The notes: a model not told the origin generated them from the letters alone. Shown: positions 27,915-37,702, numbered from the stretch's first letter. The stretch: DNA of 64,000 nt from Pseudoduganella violacea (GCF_014191875.1 NZ_JACHXD010000013.1:1-64000), one strand, 5' to 3'. Translations and numbers: made by a program.

Positions 27915-30175
27915 ACGTGTTCCTTCACGGTGGCGGCCAGCTCCAGCGGAGCGGAGCCGAACAGGGCTTCGATGCGGGCCATGCGCTGGGCGGCCTCGCC
28001 TTCCAGCGCGCCGGCCGCGGTGACGGTGCGGCGTACCGCATCCAGATCGCGGGCGCGTTCGGCGGGGTCGCGCGGCAGCAGCTGCGGCAGGTCGAGCACG
28101 GCCAGTTCTTCATTCAATTGCAGGATCATGTGCTGCTCCTGCACCACTTCCTTGAAGCGGTACAGCGACAGGCGCTCGTCGGCCGGCACCTGGTGGCGCA
28201 GCTCGCGCAGGATGGCGAAGGCACGCTCGTCGGCCGCGCGCAGTTCCTGGCTGCGGCCGATGTAGAGCATGGCGCGCACCACCGCTTCCAGCGAGCCGCC
28301 TTCGGCCATGCGCGTGGCCAGATGCTCGTTGCGCTTGGCGACGGCCGATTCGCGCGCGATGTCACGGCCGATGCGGCGCTTGGCCAGCACGTGGTCGGCG
28401 CGCAGGCCGACCAGGGTTTGCAGCAGCGGCTGGCCGTACATATGCACGAAGAAGTTTTCCTCGGCCATGTCGCGCAGGTCGCGGTACATATCGAGCGTGG
28501 TGGTGATCTGCGCCGAGATGGTGTCCTGCAGCGCCAGGAAGACATTGTCCTGCGCCACCGGCTTGCGTTCGGCGCGCACCTTCTCGGCCAGCTGGGCCAC
28601 GCCCTGCATGAAGGGATTCTTGTCCGAGAACAGTTCGTAACGCAGGCGGTAGGGATGCAGCGTGCGCAGCATGTCGGCGCCGGCCTCGCTGGCGAAGGCG
28701 CGCACCAGCGGGCTGGCGTAAGTGCGGTACAGGCCCTGGTTGATTTCCGACAAGCGGGCCACGGTGGCGAAGCGGCGCTCGTCGGCTTCGTCGTTGCCGC
28801 CCAGCTGGCGCAGGTCTTCCAGCGAGCGGTGTTCGAAGCGCAGCACGTATTTGCCGTCGGCCAGCTCGGGGTTGGCCAGGTTCTCGTCCTTCTCGATGAA
28901 GACCGCTTCGTACAGGCCGGGCGGCAGCACATCGATCAAGTCCATCGAGCGGGTGAACTCCTCGTGCTCCTTGTTGGCCACCGAGGCTGAAACGAAGATG
29001 CCGAGGTGGCCTATGCTCTGGTGCATGGAGTAGATGATGGTCTGGCCGCCGGTGGCCAGCGCCTCGTCGTCCTCGTACAGATCGAGCACCCAGCCCAGTG
29101 CTTGCTGCGGCGGCGTGATGTCGTCGCCCCAGGAGCAGAACACCACGATGGGCGAGGTGATATTGCGCAGGTCGATGCGGCGGCCGGCGCTGTCGTGCAT
29201 GGCGCCCTGGCTCAAGCGGTTGCCGACGAAGAGATTATCGGTGATGTACTGGATCTCGCCCGCGTTCAGCAGCACCGGCGTGCCCCACCATCTTTCGAAT
29301 TCCAGGAAGCGCGGTCCCTCGCTATCGATGCGGGAGTAGACATTGTAATTCTTCTTCCACAAGGTGTTGGAAGGGTTCATGTTCTCGAAATTGCTGACCA
29401 GGAGGGCGCCGTCGAACAGGCCGTGGCCCAGATCGCCCGAGAGAGAGGTCAGCCAGGTGCCGCCCATGGCGCCACCGAGGTAGCGCAGCGGATTCTTGCC
29501 GCGCACCCCGGCCCAGTACGACAGCGGCGCGCCGGCCAGCAGCAGAGGGCCGGTCAGGTCAGGCCGCAGCGCGCTGGTCATCATGATCTGCCAGCCGGCC
29601 TGGCAGTTGCCGATCAGGGCCGGCTTGCCGTCGGCGTGGCTGTGCAAGGCGCCCACCTGGGCGATGAAATGCGCCTCGGCGCGGCACACGTCCTCGATGG
29701 TCTGGCCCGGCACGGGATTGGGCAGGAAGGTGACGAAGTAGCAGGGGTGGCCCGCCTTCAGGGCGACGCCGATCTCGCTGTCCTGCTTCATGCCGCCGAT
29801 GCCGGGACCGTGGCCGGCGCGCGGATCGAAGACGATGAAGGGCCGCTTGTTCTCGTCGATCTCCCAGCCCTTGGGCGGGATGATGCGCAACAGACTGTAA
29901 TTGACGGGGCGTTCCAGCGTGCGGCCATCGATCAGCGGCTCGAAGTCGAAACTCAGGACATGGGGAGCCAGGTCCAGCAGGCGCTCATTGCGCTCGTTGC
30001 CGCGCTGGCGCAGCACATCGAGGAAGAGCACCGAGCGCTGCATGGCATCGGTCCAATAGCTTTGCGCCTGCTGCGCGAGGTTGGGCATGGCGCCCAGCCA
30101 GGCCGAATACAGGCCCAGGGCTTGCTTCCCGGCGTCGGCCGTTGCGGGCTGGGCGGGAACGGTCATTTCAGTCAT
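27911..30175 (-). CDS. DUF3141 alpha/beta-hydrolase-like protein (PhaC-related)
   Basis: 754 residues from ATG 30175, which has GGAGG eight bases upstream. The middle part is an alpha/beta hydrolase with IVFDPRAGHGPGIGGMK, a nucleophile elbow IGNCQAGW (Cys at the catalytic position, like the lipase box of PHA synthases) and CSWGDDITPPQQAL. The C-terminal ~300 residues are helical and charged. DUF3141 proteins resemble PHA synthase but their activity is not established. First gene of DUF3141-pta-ackA-fabI, an arrangement known in proteobacteria near storage-polymer metabolism. Confidence 0.88.
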   Translation of the reverse strand: MTEMTVPAQPATADAGKQALGLYSAWLGAMPNLAQQAQSYWTDAMQRSVLFLDVLRQRGNERNERLLDLAPHVLSFDFEPLIDGRTLERPVNYSLLRIIPPKGWEIDENKRPFIVFDPRAGHGPGIGGMKQDSEIGVALKAGHPCYFVTFLPNPVPGQTIEDVCRAEAHFIAQVGALHSHADGKPALIGNCQAGWQIMMTSALRPDLTGPLLLAGAPLSYWAGVRGKNPLRYLGGAMGGTWLTSLSGDLGHGLFDGALLVSNFENMNPSNTLWKKNYNVYSRIDSEGPRFLEFERWWGTPVLLNAGEIQYITDNLFVGNRLSQGAMHDSAGRRIDLRNITSPIVVFCSWGDDITPPQQALGWVLDLYEDDEALATGGQTIIYSMHQSIGHLGIFVSASVANKEHEEFTRSMDLIDVLPPGLYEAVFIEKDENLANPELADGKYVLRFEHRSLEDLRQLGGNDEADERRFATVARLSEINQGLYRTYASPLVRAFASEAGADMLRTLHPYRLRYELFSDKNPFMQGVAQLAEKVRAERKPVAQDNVFLALQDTISAQITTTLDMYRDLRDMAEENFFVHMYGQPLLQTLVGLRADHVLAKRRIGRDIARESAVAKRNEHLATRMAEGGSLEAVVRAMLYIGRSQELRAADERAFAILRELRHQVPADERLSLYRFKEVVQEQHMILQLNEELAVLDLPQLLPRDPAERARDLDAVRRTVTAAGALEGEAAQRMARIEALFGSAPLELAATVKEHV

Positions 30176-30397
30176 GTTTCCTCCATCATGGGCCTGCGGT
30201 GTGCGCCGCACAAATCTGGAGCTGCCTCAACATTGCAAGCCCCGCCGCCCATCATGCCCCATATTGCCTTGGCGATCCAATGGTGTTTTGTGCATCAAGC
30301 TTCATATAACAATACCGAATTTGCTATCGATTCCAAGTATAAATGCTGCGACGCACCAAAAGTCACCGCGAAACTTTTGGCAGGCTTAAGACGGCAA

Positions 30398-30427
30398 GGG
30401 GACAGACCCCGCATGGGGTCTGTCCCC
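30398..30427. repeat. Perfect 13-bp-arm palindrome (second dispersed family)
   Basis: GGGGACAGACCCC (30398-30410) and GGGGTCTGTCCCC (30415-30427) flank GCAT. It sits between DUF3141 and typA, outside any gene. Palindromes with a GGGGACAGACC-type core are frequent in Burkholderiales intergenic regions. Confidence 0.75.
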
Positions 30428-30439
30428 GGTTTGCGCATA

Positions 30440-30476
30440 AAAAAACCGCCGGCCCTTGCGGGTCCGGCGGTTTTGG
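30440..30476 (-). terminator. Rho-independent terminator of typA
   Basis: AAAACCGCCGG (30442-30452) pairs with CCGGCGGTTTT (30464-30474). On the minus strand the stem is followed by a T tract. It lies 16 bases past the typA stop. Confidence 0.85.
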
Positions 30477-30491
30477 CGAATCGCGCTGCGA

Positions 30492-32327
30492 TTACGCGCC
30501 TTCGCGCGACGCCTTTTTACGCTCGTGCTCTTTCAGGAAGCGCTTGCGCAGACGGATCGATTTCGGGGTGATTTCCACCAGCTCATCGTCCTCGATGAAT
30601 TCCACCGCGTATTCCAGCGACAGCTGGACCGGCGGTACCAGGCGCACTGCCTCGTCGGTGCCGGAAGCGCGCACGTTGGTCAGCTGCTTGCCCTTGATCG
30701 GGTTCACGACCAGGTCGTTGTCGCGCGAGTGGATGCCGATGATCATGCCTTCGTACACCGGGTCGTTGTGCACCACGAACATGCGGCCGCGATCCTGCAG
30801 CTTCCACAGGGCGTAGGCCACGGCGGCGCCGTCGTCCTGCGAAATCAGCACGCCGTTGCGGCGGCCGGCCAGTTCGCCTTTGGAGTTATCGACCGGCGCG
30901 TAAGCGTCGAAGATGTGGGACATCAGACCGGTGCCGCGGGTCAGGGTCATGAACTCGGACTGGAAGCCGATCAGGCCACGCGCAGGAATGCGGTACTCCA
31001 GGCGCACGCGGCCCTTGGAGTCGGATTCCATGTTCTGCAGGTCGCCACGGCGGCGGCCCAGTTCTTCCATCACGCCGCCCTGGTTGACTTCTTCCACGTC
31101 CACGGTCAGCAGTTCGTACGGCTCATGGCGCACGCCATCAACCATCTTGAACACCACGCGCGGACGGGACACGGCCATCTCGAAGCCTTCGCGGCGCATG
31201 TTTTCGATCAGAATGGTCAGGTGCAGCTCGCCGCGGCCGGACACTTCGAACACGGTGTCGTCGTCGGTCGGGGCAACGCGCAGCGCCACGTTGGCTTTCA
31301 GTTCCTTGTCCAGACGGTCGCGCAGCTGGCGCGAGGTCACGAACTTGCCTTCGCGGCCGGCCAGCGGGGAGCTGTTGACCATGAAGTTCATGGTCAGGGT
31401 CGGCTCGTCGACGGTCAGCATCGGCAGCGCGTCCGGGGTGTCCGGGGCGCACAGGGTGGAACCGATGCCGATGTCTTCGATACCGTTGATCAGGATGATG
31501 TCGCCGGCGATGGCTTCGTCCACCAGCACGCGCTCCAGGCCTTTGAAGTTCAGCACCTGGTTGATGCGGGCCTTGATCGGGGTCGATTCAGGGCCGTTCA
31601 GCACGATCACGTCCTGGCCGGCTTTCACGCGGCCGCGGCTGATACGGCCAACGCCGATCTTGCCGACGTAGGAGGAGTAGTCGAGCGAGGTGATTTGCAT
31701 CTGCAGCGGACCGTCCGGATCGTCGTCGCGCACTGGCACGTGCTTCAGGATGGCTTCGAACAGCGGCTTCATATCGCCTTCGCGCACGGTGTCGTCGAGC
31801 GAGGCGTAGCCGTTCAGGGCCGACGCGTACACCACGGGGAAGTCCAGCTGCTCGTCGGTTGCGCCCAGCTTGTCGAACAGTTCGAAGGTAGCGTTGATGG
31901 CCCAGTCAGGACGGGCGCCTGGACGGTCGATCTTGTTGACCACGACGATAGGCTTCAGGCCCAGGGCCAGCGCCTTGCGGGTCACGAAACGGGTCTGCGG
32001 CATCGGGCCTTCTTGCGCATCGACCAGCAGCAGCACGGAGTCGACCATCGACAGCACGCGCTCCACTTCGCCGCCGAAGTCGGCGTGGCCTGGGGTGTCG
32101 ACGATGTTGATGTGGGTGCCTTCATACTCAACGGCGCAGTTCTTCGCCAGAATGGTAATGCCACGTTCCTTTTCGAGGTCGTTGGAGTCCATCACGCGGG
32201 TTTCAACTTGCTGGTTCTCACGGAAGGTACCGGATTGGCGCAGCAGCTTGTCGACGAGGGTGGTTTTGCCGTGGTCAACGTGAGCGATGATGGCGATATT
32301 GCGGATAGCGCGTTTAGTATTAGACAT
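30492..32327 (-). CDS. typA: Ribosome-associated GTPase TypA/BipA
   Basis: 611 residues. A translation GTPase that binds the 70S ribosome and is needed for growth at low temperature and for 50S assembly in E. coli. G motifs are clear: AHVDHGKTTLVDKLL (G1), RGITI (G2), DTPGHADFGGE (G3), NKIDRPGA (G4) and SALNG (G5). EF-G-like domains and the TypA-specific C-terminal domain (RNGVLISQDDGAA, NLVVNPIKGKQLTNVRASG) follow. In related genomes it follows truB directly; here an efflux cassette lies between. Confidence 0.97.
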   Translation of the reverse strand: MSNTKRAIRNIAIIAHVDHGKTTLVDKLLRQSGTFRENQQVETRVMDSNDLEKERGITILAKNCAVEYEGTHINIVDTPGHADFGGEVERVLSMVDSVLLLVDAQEGPMPQTRFVTRKALALGLKPIVVVNKIDRPGARPDWAINATFELFDKLGATDEQLDFPVVYASALNGYASLDDTVREGDMKPLFEAILKHVPVRDDDPDGPLQMQITSLDYSSYVGKIGVGRISRGRVKAGQDVIVLNGPESTPIKARINQVLNFKGLERVLVDEAIAGDIILINGIEDIGIGSTLCAPDTPDALPMLTVDEPTLTMNFMVNSSPLAGREGKFVTSRQLRDRLDKELKANVALRVAPTDDDTVFEVSGRGELHLTILIENMRREGFEMAVSRPRVVFKMVDGVRHEPYELLTVDVEEVNQGGVMEELGRRRGDLQNMESDSKGRVRLEYRIPARGLIGFQSEFMTLTRGTGLMSHIFDAYAPVDNSKGELAGRRNGVLISQDDGAAVAYALWKLQDRGRMFVVHNDPVYEGMIIGIHSRDNDLVVNPIKGKQLTNVRASGTDEAVRLVPPVQLSLEYAVEFIEDDELVEITPKSIRLRKRFLKEHERKKASREGA

Positions 32328-32399
32328 GGTCGTTATATTTACAGAAAAACTGCGAAGGACGTGCAGTGAAAGCCATACTGCGCGTCACTGGAACCCACT

Positions 32400-32408
32400 A
32401 GTATAGCA
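32400..32408 (-). promoter_or_regulatory. Extended -10 promoter of typA
   Basis: On the minus strand TGCTATACT, an extended -10 (TGn-TATACT), lies about 75 bases upstream of the typA start. No strong -35 is needed for this type. Confidence 0.5.
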
Positions 32409-32624
32409 TGCTGCGCCGCAACCTAGCGAATTTCCCACACAGCGGGTGTAGAGCACGGTTTTTTTGAAACATCGGACGCCGGCCTCGATTGCTGCATACG
32501 ACGCAATTCACGATTTCCCAATTATCAATTTTCGCAATCGATAGCGCTTCATATACTGCCCACATGGTTTTTTAGTGGAGCTTTATATGCAATTCCTATT
32601 GTTTTCCCGCGCCGGGAGGCGGCC

Positions 32625-34139
32625 ATGAGCGCCGCAGCGCCCAAGCCCCCAGGGCCACCGACTTTCGGTCTGCGCATCGCCACCGGCCTGGCCGGCGTGC
32701 TGCTGGCGGTGCTGATGGCGGGCCTGAACGAGAACGTGACCAAGGTGGCGCTGGCCGATATCCGCGGCGCCATGGGCATCGGCGCCGACGAGGGCAGCTG
32801 GCTGCTGGCCGTGTACGCGGCGGCCTCGGTCTGCGCCATGGCCTTCGCGCCATGGTGTTCGGCCACGTTCTCGCTGCGCCGCTTCACGCTGGCCATGCTG
32901 GCGGCCTTCATCCTGTTCGGCGCCCTGTGTCCGCTGGCGCCCAACCTGTCCTCGCTGATGGTCCTGCGCACGCTGCAAGGGCTGGCCGGCGGCGCCCTGC
33001 CGCCCATGCTGATGACGGTGGCGCTGCGCTTCCTGCCACCGCATATCAAGCTGTATGGCCTGGCCAGCTACGCGCTGACCGCCACCGTCGGCCCGACCCT
33101 GGGCACGCCGCTGGCCGCGCTATGGACCGAGTACACGCCCTGGCAGTGGACCTTCTGGCAGATCATTCCTCCCTGCCTGCTGTCGATGGCCGCCGTGGCC
33201 TGGGGGCTGCCGCAAGATCCGCTCAAGCTGGAACGCTTCCGCCAATTCGACTGGCTGGGCCTTCTGCTTGGCCTGCCCGCCATCAGCATGATCGTGCTGG
33301 GCCTGTCGCTGGGCGAGCGCATGGACTGGATGGAGTCCAGCCTGATCGCCTTCCTGCTGATCGGCGGCTGCCTGCTGCTGGCCGCCTTCCTGGTCAACGA
33401 GTGGTCGCATCCCCTGCCCTTCTTCAAGATCCAGCTGCTGGCCAACCGCAATCTGACGCATGCGCTGATCACCCTGGCCGGCGTGCTATTCGTGCTGGTG
33501 GCGGCAACGCGCCTGCCCTCGTCCTTCCTGGCCCAGGTGCACGGCTACCGTCCGCTGCAAACGGCGCCGCTGATGCTGATGGTGGCCCTGCCGCAGTTGC
33601 TGGCCCTGGTGCTGGTGGCGGCGCTGTGCAATATCCGCCGCGTCGACTGCCGCTGGGTGCTGGCGGGCGGCCTCGCTCTGCTGGCCGTGTCCAAGCTGCT
33701 GGGCGCCGCCGCCACGCCGGAATGGACGCGCGAGAACTTCTACCTGCTGCAATCGCTGCAGATCCTGGCCCAGCCCATGGCCGTGATTCCGCTGCTGATG
33801 CTGGCCACTTCCGGCCTGGCGCCGCAGGACGGTCCCTTCGCCTCGGCCTGGTTCAACACGATCAAGGGCTTTGCCGCCGTGCTGGCCGGGGGCGTGCTCG
33901 ATTTCATGGGCGGCGAGCGTTCGCACTTCCACGCCCAAGCCCTGGCCGACCATCTGGGCAATGCGCCGCTGACCATGAGCGGCACCCTGCCCGCCTTGCT
34001 GGCGCGCCAGTTCCAGCACCAGGTGGCCACCCTCACCACCCGCGATCTCTACCTGGCAATGGCCGTGATGGCCGCCGCCATGATCGTCCTGATCCCGCTG
34101 GTCGCGCAGCGCATCTATCCGCCGCGCGCCGCCGCTTAA
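32625..34139 (+). CDS. MFS drug-efflux transporter (DHA2/EmrB type)
   Basis: 504 residues with about 14 membrane helices. The start has GGGAGG six bases upstream. VLMAGLNENVTKVALADIRG in helix 1, SSLMVLRTLQGLAGGALPPML (motif C-like region around helix 4-5) and GPTLGTPLAALW mark the DHA2 family, which pumps organic compounds using proton motive force. Followed by HlyD and OMF genes, it should form the inner-membrane part of an EmrAB-TolC-like pump spanning both membranes. Confidence 0.92.
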   Translation: MSAAAPKPPGPPTFGLRIATGLAGVLLAVLMAGLNENVTKVALADIRGAMGIGADEGSWLLAVYAAASVCAMAFAPWCSATFSLRRFTLAMLAAFILFGALCPLAPNLSSLMVLRTLQGLAGGALPPMLMTVALRFLPPHIKLYGLASYALTATVGPTLGTPLAALWTEYTPWQWTFWQIIPPCLLSMAAVAWGLPQDPLKLERFRQFDWLGLLLGLPAISMIVLGLSLGERMDWMESSLIAFLLIGGCLLLAAFLVNEWSHPLPFFKIQLLANRNLTHALITLAGVLFVLVAATRLPSSFLAQVHGYRPLQTAPLMLMVALPQLLALVLVAALCNIRRVDCRWVLAGGLALLAVSKLLGAAATPEWTRENFYLLQSLQILAQPMAVIPLLMLATSGLAPQDGPFASAWFNTIKGFAAVLAGGVLDFMGGERSHFHAQALADHLGNAPLTMSGTLPALLARQFQHQVATLTTRDLYLAMAVMAAAMIVLIPLVAQRIYPPRAAA

Positions 34140-34156
34140 CCATAAAGGAAAAGAAT

Positions 34157-35218
34157 ATGAAATACCTGTCCCGTAATTCCGCCATCGCCATGACCGCCCT
34201 GCTGCTGTGCGGCGCCGCCTATGGCGGCCGCCAACTGCTGGTGGCCGCCGAAGCGCAAAGCACCAACGACGCCTTCGTCGCCGCCGACTTCATGCTGCTC
34301 TCGCCCAAGGTCGGCGGCATCGTGGCCGAAGTGCTGGCCGCCGACAACCAGGCGGTGAAAGCCGGCCAGCTGCTGGTGCGCATCGACGACCGCGATTTCC
34401 TGGCCGCGCTGGAAGCAGCACGCGCCGGCGTGGCCAACGCCGAAGCCCAGGTGGCCAACAGCGCCGCCACGCTGGAGCGTCAGCGCTATCTGATCGAGCA
34501 GGCAGAAGCCACCTCGATGGCCGACCGCGCCGACCTCACGCTGGCCAAGGCCGAACTGGAACGCTATACCAATCTGGCCGACCAAGGCGCCGGCACGGCG
34601 CAGAACGCGCAGCAGGCCAAGGCGCGCCACGACACCCTGCAGGCGCGCCAGGCACAGAACCGCGCCGCGCTGGGCGCCACCGTCAAGCAGAACACCGTGC
34701 TGCAAGCCCAGCACGCGGTAGCCGAGGCCATGCTGCAAAAGGCGCGCGCCAGCCAGGAGCAGGCCGAACTCGACCTGTCCCACACCCAGCTGCGCGCGCC
34801 CATCGATGGCGTGGTGGCGCGGCGCAGCGTGCGCGTCGGCGCCCACGTCGCGCCCGGCGCGGCCCTGCTGGCCGTGGTGCCGGTGGAGCAGGCCTATGTG
34901 GTCGCCAACTTCCAGGAGACGCAACTAAGCCATGTGAGTGCCGGCCAGCCGGTCAGCATCACGGTCGACGGTTGGCCCGGCGAGCAGTTGCGCGGCAAGG
35001 TGGAAAGCATCGCGCCGGCCACCGGCGCCACCTTCTCGGCCATCGCGCCGGACAACGCCACCGGCAATTTCACCAAGGTCGTGCAACGCATCCCGACCCG
35101 CATCGTGTTCGATGCTGGCCAGCCGCTGCGCGGCAAGCTGCGCGTGGGCATGTCGGTCACGGCCAACGTCGATACCTCGGTGCAGCCGCGCATCGCACAG
35201 GTGGGAGAAGCACGATGA
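34157..35218 (+). CDS. HlyD/EmrA-family periplasmic adaptor
   Basis: 353 residues. N-terminal membrane anchor (SAIAMTALLLCGAAYGG), a lipoyl-like half VGGIVAEVLAADNQAVKAGQLLVRID, a long coiled-coil hairpin (~80-200), the second lipoyl half with LRAPIDGVVARRSVRVGAHVAPG, and beta-barrel domain with FQETQLSHVSAGQPVSITVD. ATG 34157 has AAGGAAAAG upstream. It links the MFS pump to the outer membrane factor encoded next, whose start overlaps its stop (ATGA). Confidence 0.93.
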   Translation: MKYLSRNSAIAMTALLLCGAAYGGRQLLVAAEAQSTNDAFVAADFMLLSPKVGGIVAEVLAADNQAVKAGQLLVRIDDRDFLAALEAARAGVANAEAQVANSAATLERQRYLIEQAEATSMADRADLTLAKAELERYTNLADQGAGTAQNAQQAKARHDTLQARQAQNRAALGATVKQNTVLQAQHAVAEAMLQKARASQEQAELDLSHTQLRAPIDGVVARRSVRVGAHVAPGAALLAVVPVEQAYVVANFQETQLSHVSAGQPVSITVDGWPGEQLRGKVESIAPATGATFSAIAPDNATGNFTKVVQRIPTRIVFDAGQPLRGKLRVGMSVTANVDTSVQPRIAQVGEAR

Positions 35219-36765
35219 AAGCCCATGCCATCGGCCGCCAGTCATTGCGCGGCAAGCAGTTGCGGAAGTCCGCCTTAGCCCTGCTGCTGGCGCCCCTTCT
35301 GCTGTCGGGGTGCGCCGCGCTTGGTCCCGACTTCAAGGCGCCCCAAGCCGCCCTGCCGCAGCAGTGGCTAGCGAACGAACAAAGCGCGCCGGGCGCGGTG
35401 GAGCTGGCGTGGTGGGGCAGCTTTGACGATCCGAAGCTGGCGGCCCTGATCCAGCGCGCCGTGGCCGGCAACCTCGATCTGCGGATCGTCGCCAGCCGCC
35501 TGGAGCAAAGCCGCGCCATCCGCCGAAGCATGGGTGCGGCCGAAACGCCGCAGCTCAACGCGGCGGGCGGCATCAGCCGGGCGCGCGCCAGCCAGGTGGG
35601 GCTGGGCGATCCGTCCGGCCGCAAGGGCGAGTCGGCGTATACGCTGGCGCAAGGCGGCTTCAATGCTTCCTGGGAGCTGGACTTCTGGGGCCGCGTGCGG
35701 CGCACGGTGGAAGCGGCCGACGCCCAGGTCGAAGCGGCGCAGGAACAGCGCCACGCCGCCCTGCTCTCGCTTGCAGCGGAAACGGCGCAGCACTATATCC
35801 GCCTGCGCTCGACGCAAAGCCTGCTGGCGATCACGGAACAGAACTTGTCCATCGCGCGCCGTAGCCTGGAGCTGACGCGCATCCGCAACCGCGAAGGCGT
35901 GGCGACGGAGCTGGACGTGGCGCGCGCCAGCGCCCAGGTGGCCGCCATCGAAGCGCGCCTGCCCGGCTTGCGCCAGCGCGAAGCGGCCGGCGTCAACGCG
36001 CTTGGCCTGCTGCTGGCGCAACCGCCGCAGGCGCTGCGCGCGGAACTGGACGCGGAGACCAACACCGGCGCCGCGGCGAAACAGGGCGCGTCCGCCTACG
36101 CCGTGCCGGCGGGTCCGGCCGTCGCCGCACTGGGACTGCCGAGCGAGCTGGCGCAGCGCAGGCCGGATATCCGCCGCGCCTCGGCCCTGCTGCATGCGGC
36201 CACCGCCTCGATCGGCGTGGCCAAGGCCGACTTCTATCCGCGCATTACCTTGGCCGGCAACCTGGGCTTCCAGGCGACGCAGCTATCCGACTTCGGCAGC
36301 TGGAGCAGCCGCCAGTTCAGTTTTGGCCCGGCTTTCAGCCTGCCGTTGTTCGACGGCGGTCATCTGCGCGGCATGCTGAAACTGAGCGAAGCGCGCCAGC
36401 AGGAAGCGGCGCTGGGCTACCAGCAAACCGTGCTGCGCGCCTGGCATGAGGTGGACGATGCGCTGGCCGCCAGCCGCGCGCAACAGGAGCGCCGCGAGCG
36501 CCTGCACGAAGCCGTGGCGCAAAGCCGCATCGCACTGAACAACGCCCAGCAGCAGTACGTGGCGGGCACAGTCGACTTCCTGAATGTGTTGAGCGTGCAG
36601 GATGCGCTGCTGGCCAACGAAGCCGCGCTGGCCGAAAGCACGGCTTCCGTGTCGCTGGCCCTGGTCGATCTGTACAAGGCCTTGGGCGGCGGCTGGCAAA
36701 GCTGGGCCGAAACGGCAGGCCAGCCCGCAACAGGCAATACCGTGGCGGCAGCGGCGCGGCCATGA
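35215..36765 (+). CDS. Outer membrane efflux lipoprotein (NodT/OprM family)
   Basis: 516 residues. Lipoprotein signal ending in LLLSGCAALGPDFKAP (Cys ~33), then the duplicated OEP repeat: WWGSFDDPKLAALIQRAVAGNLDLRI..., LDFWGRVRRTVEAADAQ, RREGVATELDVARA-type segment and LAQRRPDIRRASALLHAATASIGVAKADFYPRI (split across the second repeat). Forms the trimeric outer-membrane channel of the tripartite pump. Ends 23 bases before the LysR gene. Confidence 0.93.
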   Translation: MKAHAIGRQSLRGKQLRKSALALLLAPLLLSGCAALGPDFKAPQAALPQQWLANEQSAPGAVELAWWGSFDDPKLAALIQRAVAGNLDLRIVASRLEQSRAIRRSMGAAETPQLNAAGGISRARASQVGLGDPSGRKGESAYTLAQGGFNASWELDFWGRVRRTVEAADAQVEAAQEQRHAALLSLAAETAQHYIRLRSTQSLLAITEQNLSIARRSLELTRIRNREGVATELDVARASAQVAAIEARLPGLRQREAAGVNALGLLLAQPPQALRAELDAETNTGAAAKQGASAYAVPAGPAVAALGLPSELAQRRPDIRRASALLHAATASIGVAKADFYPRITLAGNLGFQATQLSDFGSWSSRQFSFGPAFSLPLFDGGHLRGMLKLSEARQQEAALGYQQTVLRAWHEVDDALAASRAQQERRERLHEAVAQSRIALNNAQQQYVAGTVDFLNVLSVQDALLANEAALAESTASVSLALVDLYKALGGGWQSWAETAGQPATGNTVAAAARP

Positions 36766-36787
36766 GCGGCATGATAAGCTGCGGGGC

Positions 36788-37702
36788 ATGCAAATGCCCG
36801 ATATGAACCTGCTGGTCGCCCTCGACATCCTGCTGGAAGAAGGCAGCGTCGTGGGCGCCGCCCAGCGCATGCATCTGAGCGCACCCGCCATGAGCCGCAC
36901 CCTGTCGCGCCTGCGCGAAGCGATCGGCGACCCGGTGCTGGTGCGCGCGGGGCGCGGCCTGACGCCGACGCCGCGCGCGCTGGAACTGCGCGACCAGGTG
37001 CGCGGCCTGGTGGAACAGGCGCATGCCGTCTTTCATGCGGGGCGGGAGGTGGATCTGGCGACGCTGGAGCGTACCTTCAGCATCCGCGCCAACGATGTCT
37101 TCGTCGGCACCTACGGCGGCCAGTTGCGCGAGGCGATGCGTGCCAAGGCGCCGAATGCGGTGCTGCGTTTCGTGCCGGAGGGCGATATCGACGACGGCGC
37201 GCTGCGCGAGGGCCGCATCGACCTTTACATCAGCGCGACGCGCGATTTCGGCGCCGATATCAAGGTGCAGACGCTATTCAATACGACGTTCGTGGGATTG
37301 GCGCGTGAGGATCACGCCATCTTCGACGCGCCCATCGACGCGGCGCGGCTGGTGGCTTACGACCATATCAGCGTCTCGCGCCGTGGCCGCGCTTACGGAC
37401 CGACGGCGGCCATGCTGGCCGAGCACAAGCTGCAGCAGCGGGTGGCGCTGATCGCACCCAACTTCCACTCCGCGATTTTCGCGCTGGCCGATTCCGACCT
37501 GGTGTTGCCGCTGCTGCCGCGCGCCATGCTGCACAATATCGAGAAGCTGAGCATGAAGCTGCGGCATTTCGAATTGCCGCTGCCGCTCACGCCCGTCACC
37601 ATCGTCCAGGCCTGGCATCCACGCCTGGACAACGACCACGCCCACCGCTGGCTGCGGCAAACCATCAAGCAAACCTGCAGCAGCGACAAGCGCGCCTTGT
37701 AG
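36788..37702 (+). CDS. LysR-family regulator of the efflux cassette
   Basis: 304 residues from ATG 36788 (MQMPDMNLLVALDILLEEGS); the open frame continues upstream into the OMF gene but that part is a shadow. Winged helix-turn-helix GSVVGAAQRMHLSAPAMSRTLSRLRE at ~20-45, then a periplasmic-binding-like effector domain. It is co-directional with, and just after, the pump genes, unlike the usual divergent LysR layout, so it may be autoregulated with the cassette. Converges on truB with 12 bases between. Confidence 0.92.
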   Translation: MQMPDMNLLVALDILLEEGSVVGAAQRMHLSAPAMSRTLSRLREAIGDPVLVRAGRGLTPTPRALELRDQVRGLVEQAHAVFHAGREVDLATLERTFSIRANDVFVGTYGGQLREAMRAKAPNAVLRFVPEGDIDDGALREGRIDLYISATRDFGADIKVQTLFNTTFVGLAREDHAIFDAPIDAARLVAYDHISVSRRGRAYGPTAAMLAEHKLQQRVALIAPNFHSAIFALADSDLVLPLLPRAMLHNIEKLSMKLRHFELPLPLTPVTIVQAWHPRLDNDHAHRWLRQTIKQTCSSDKRAL

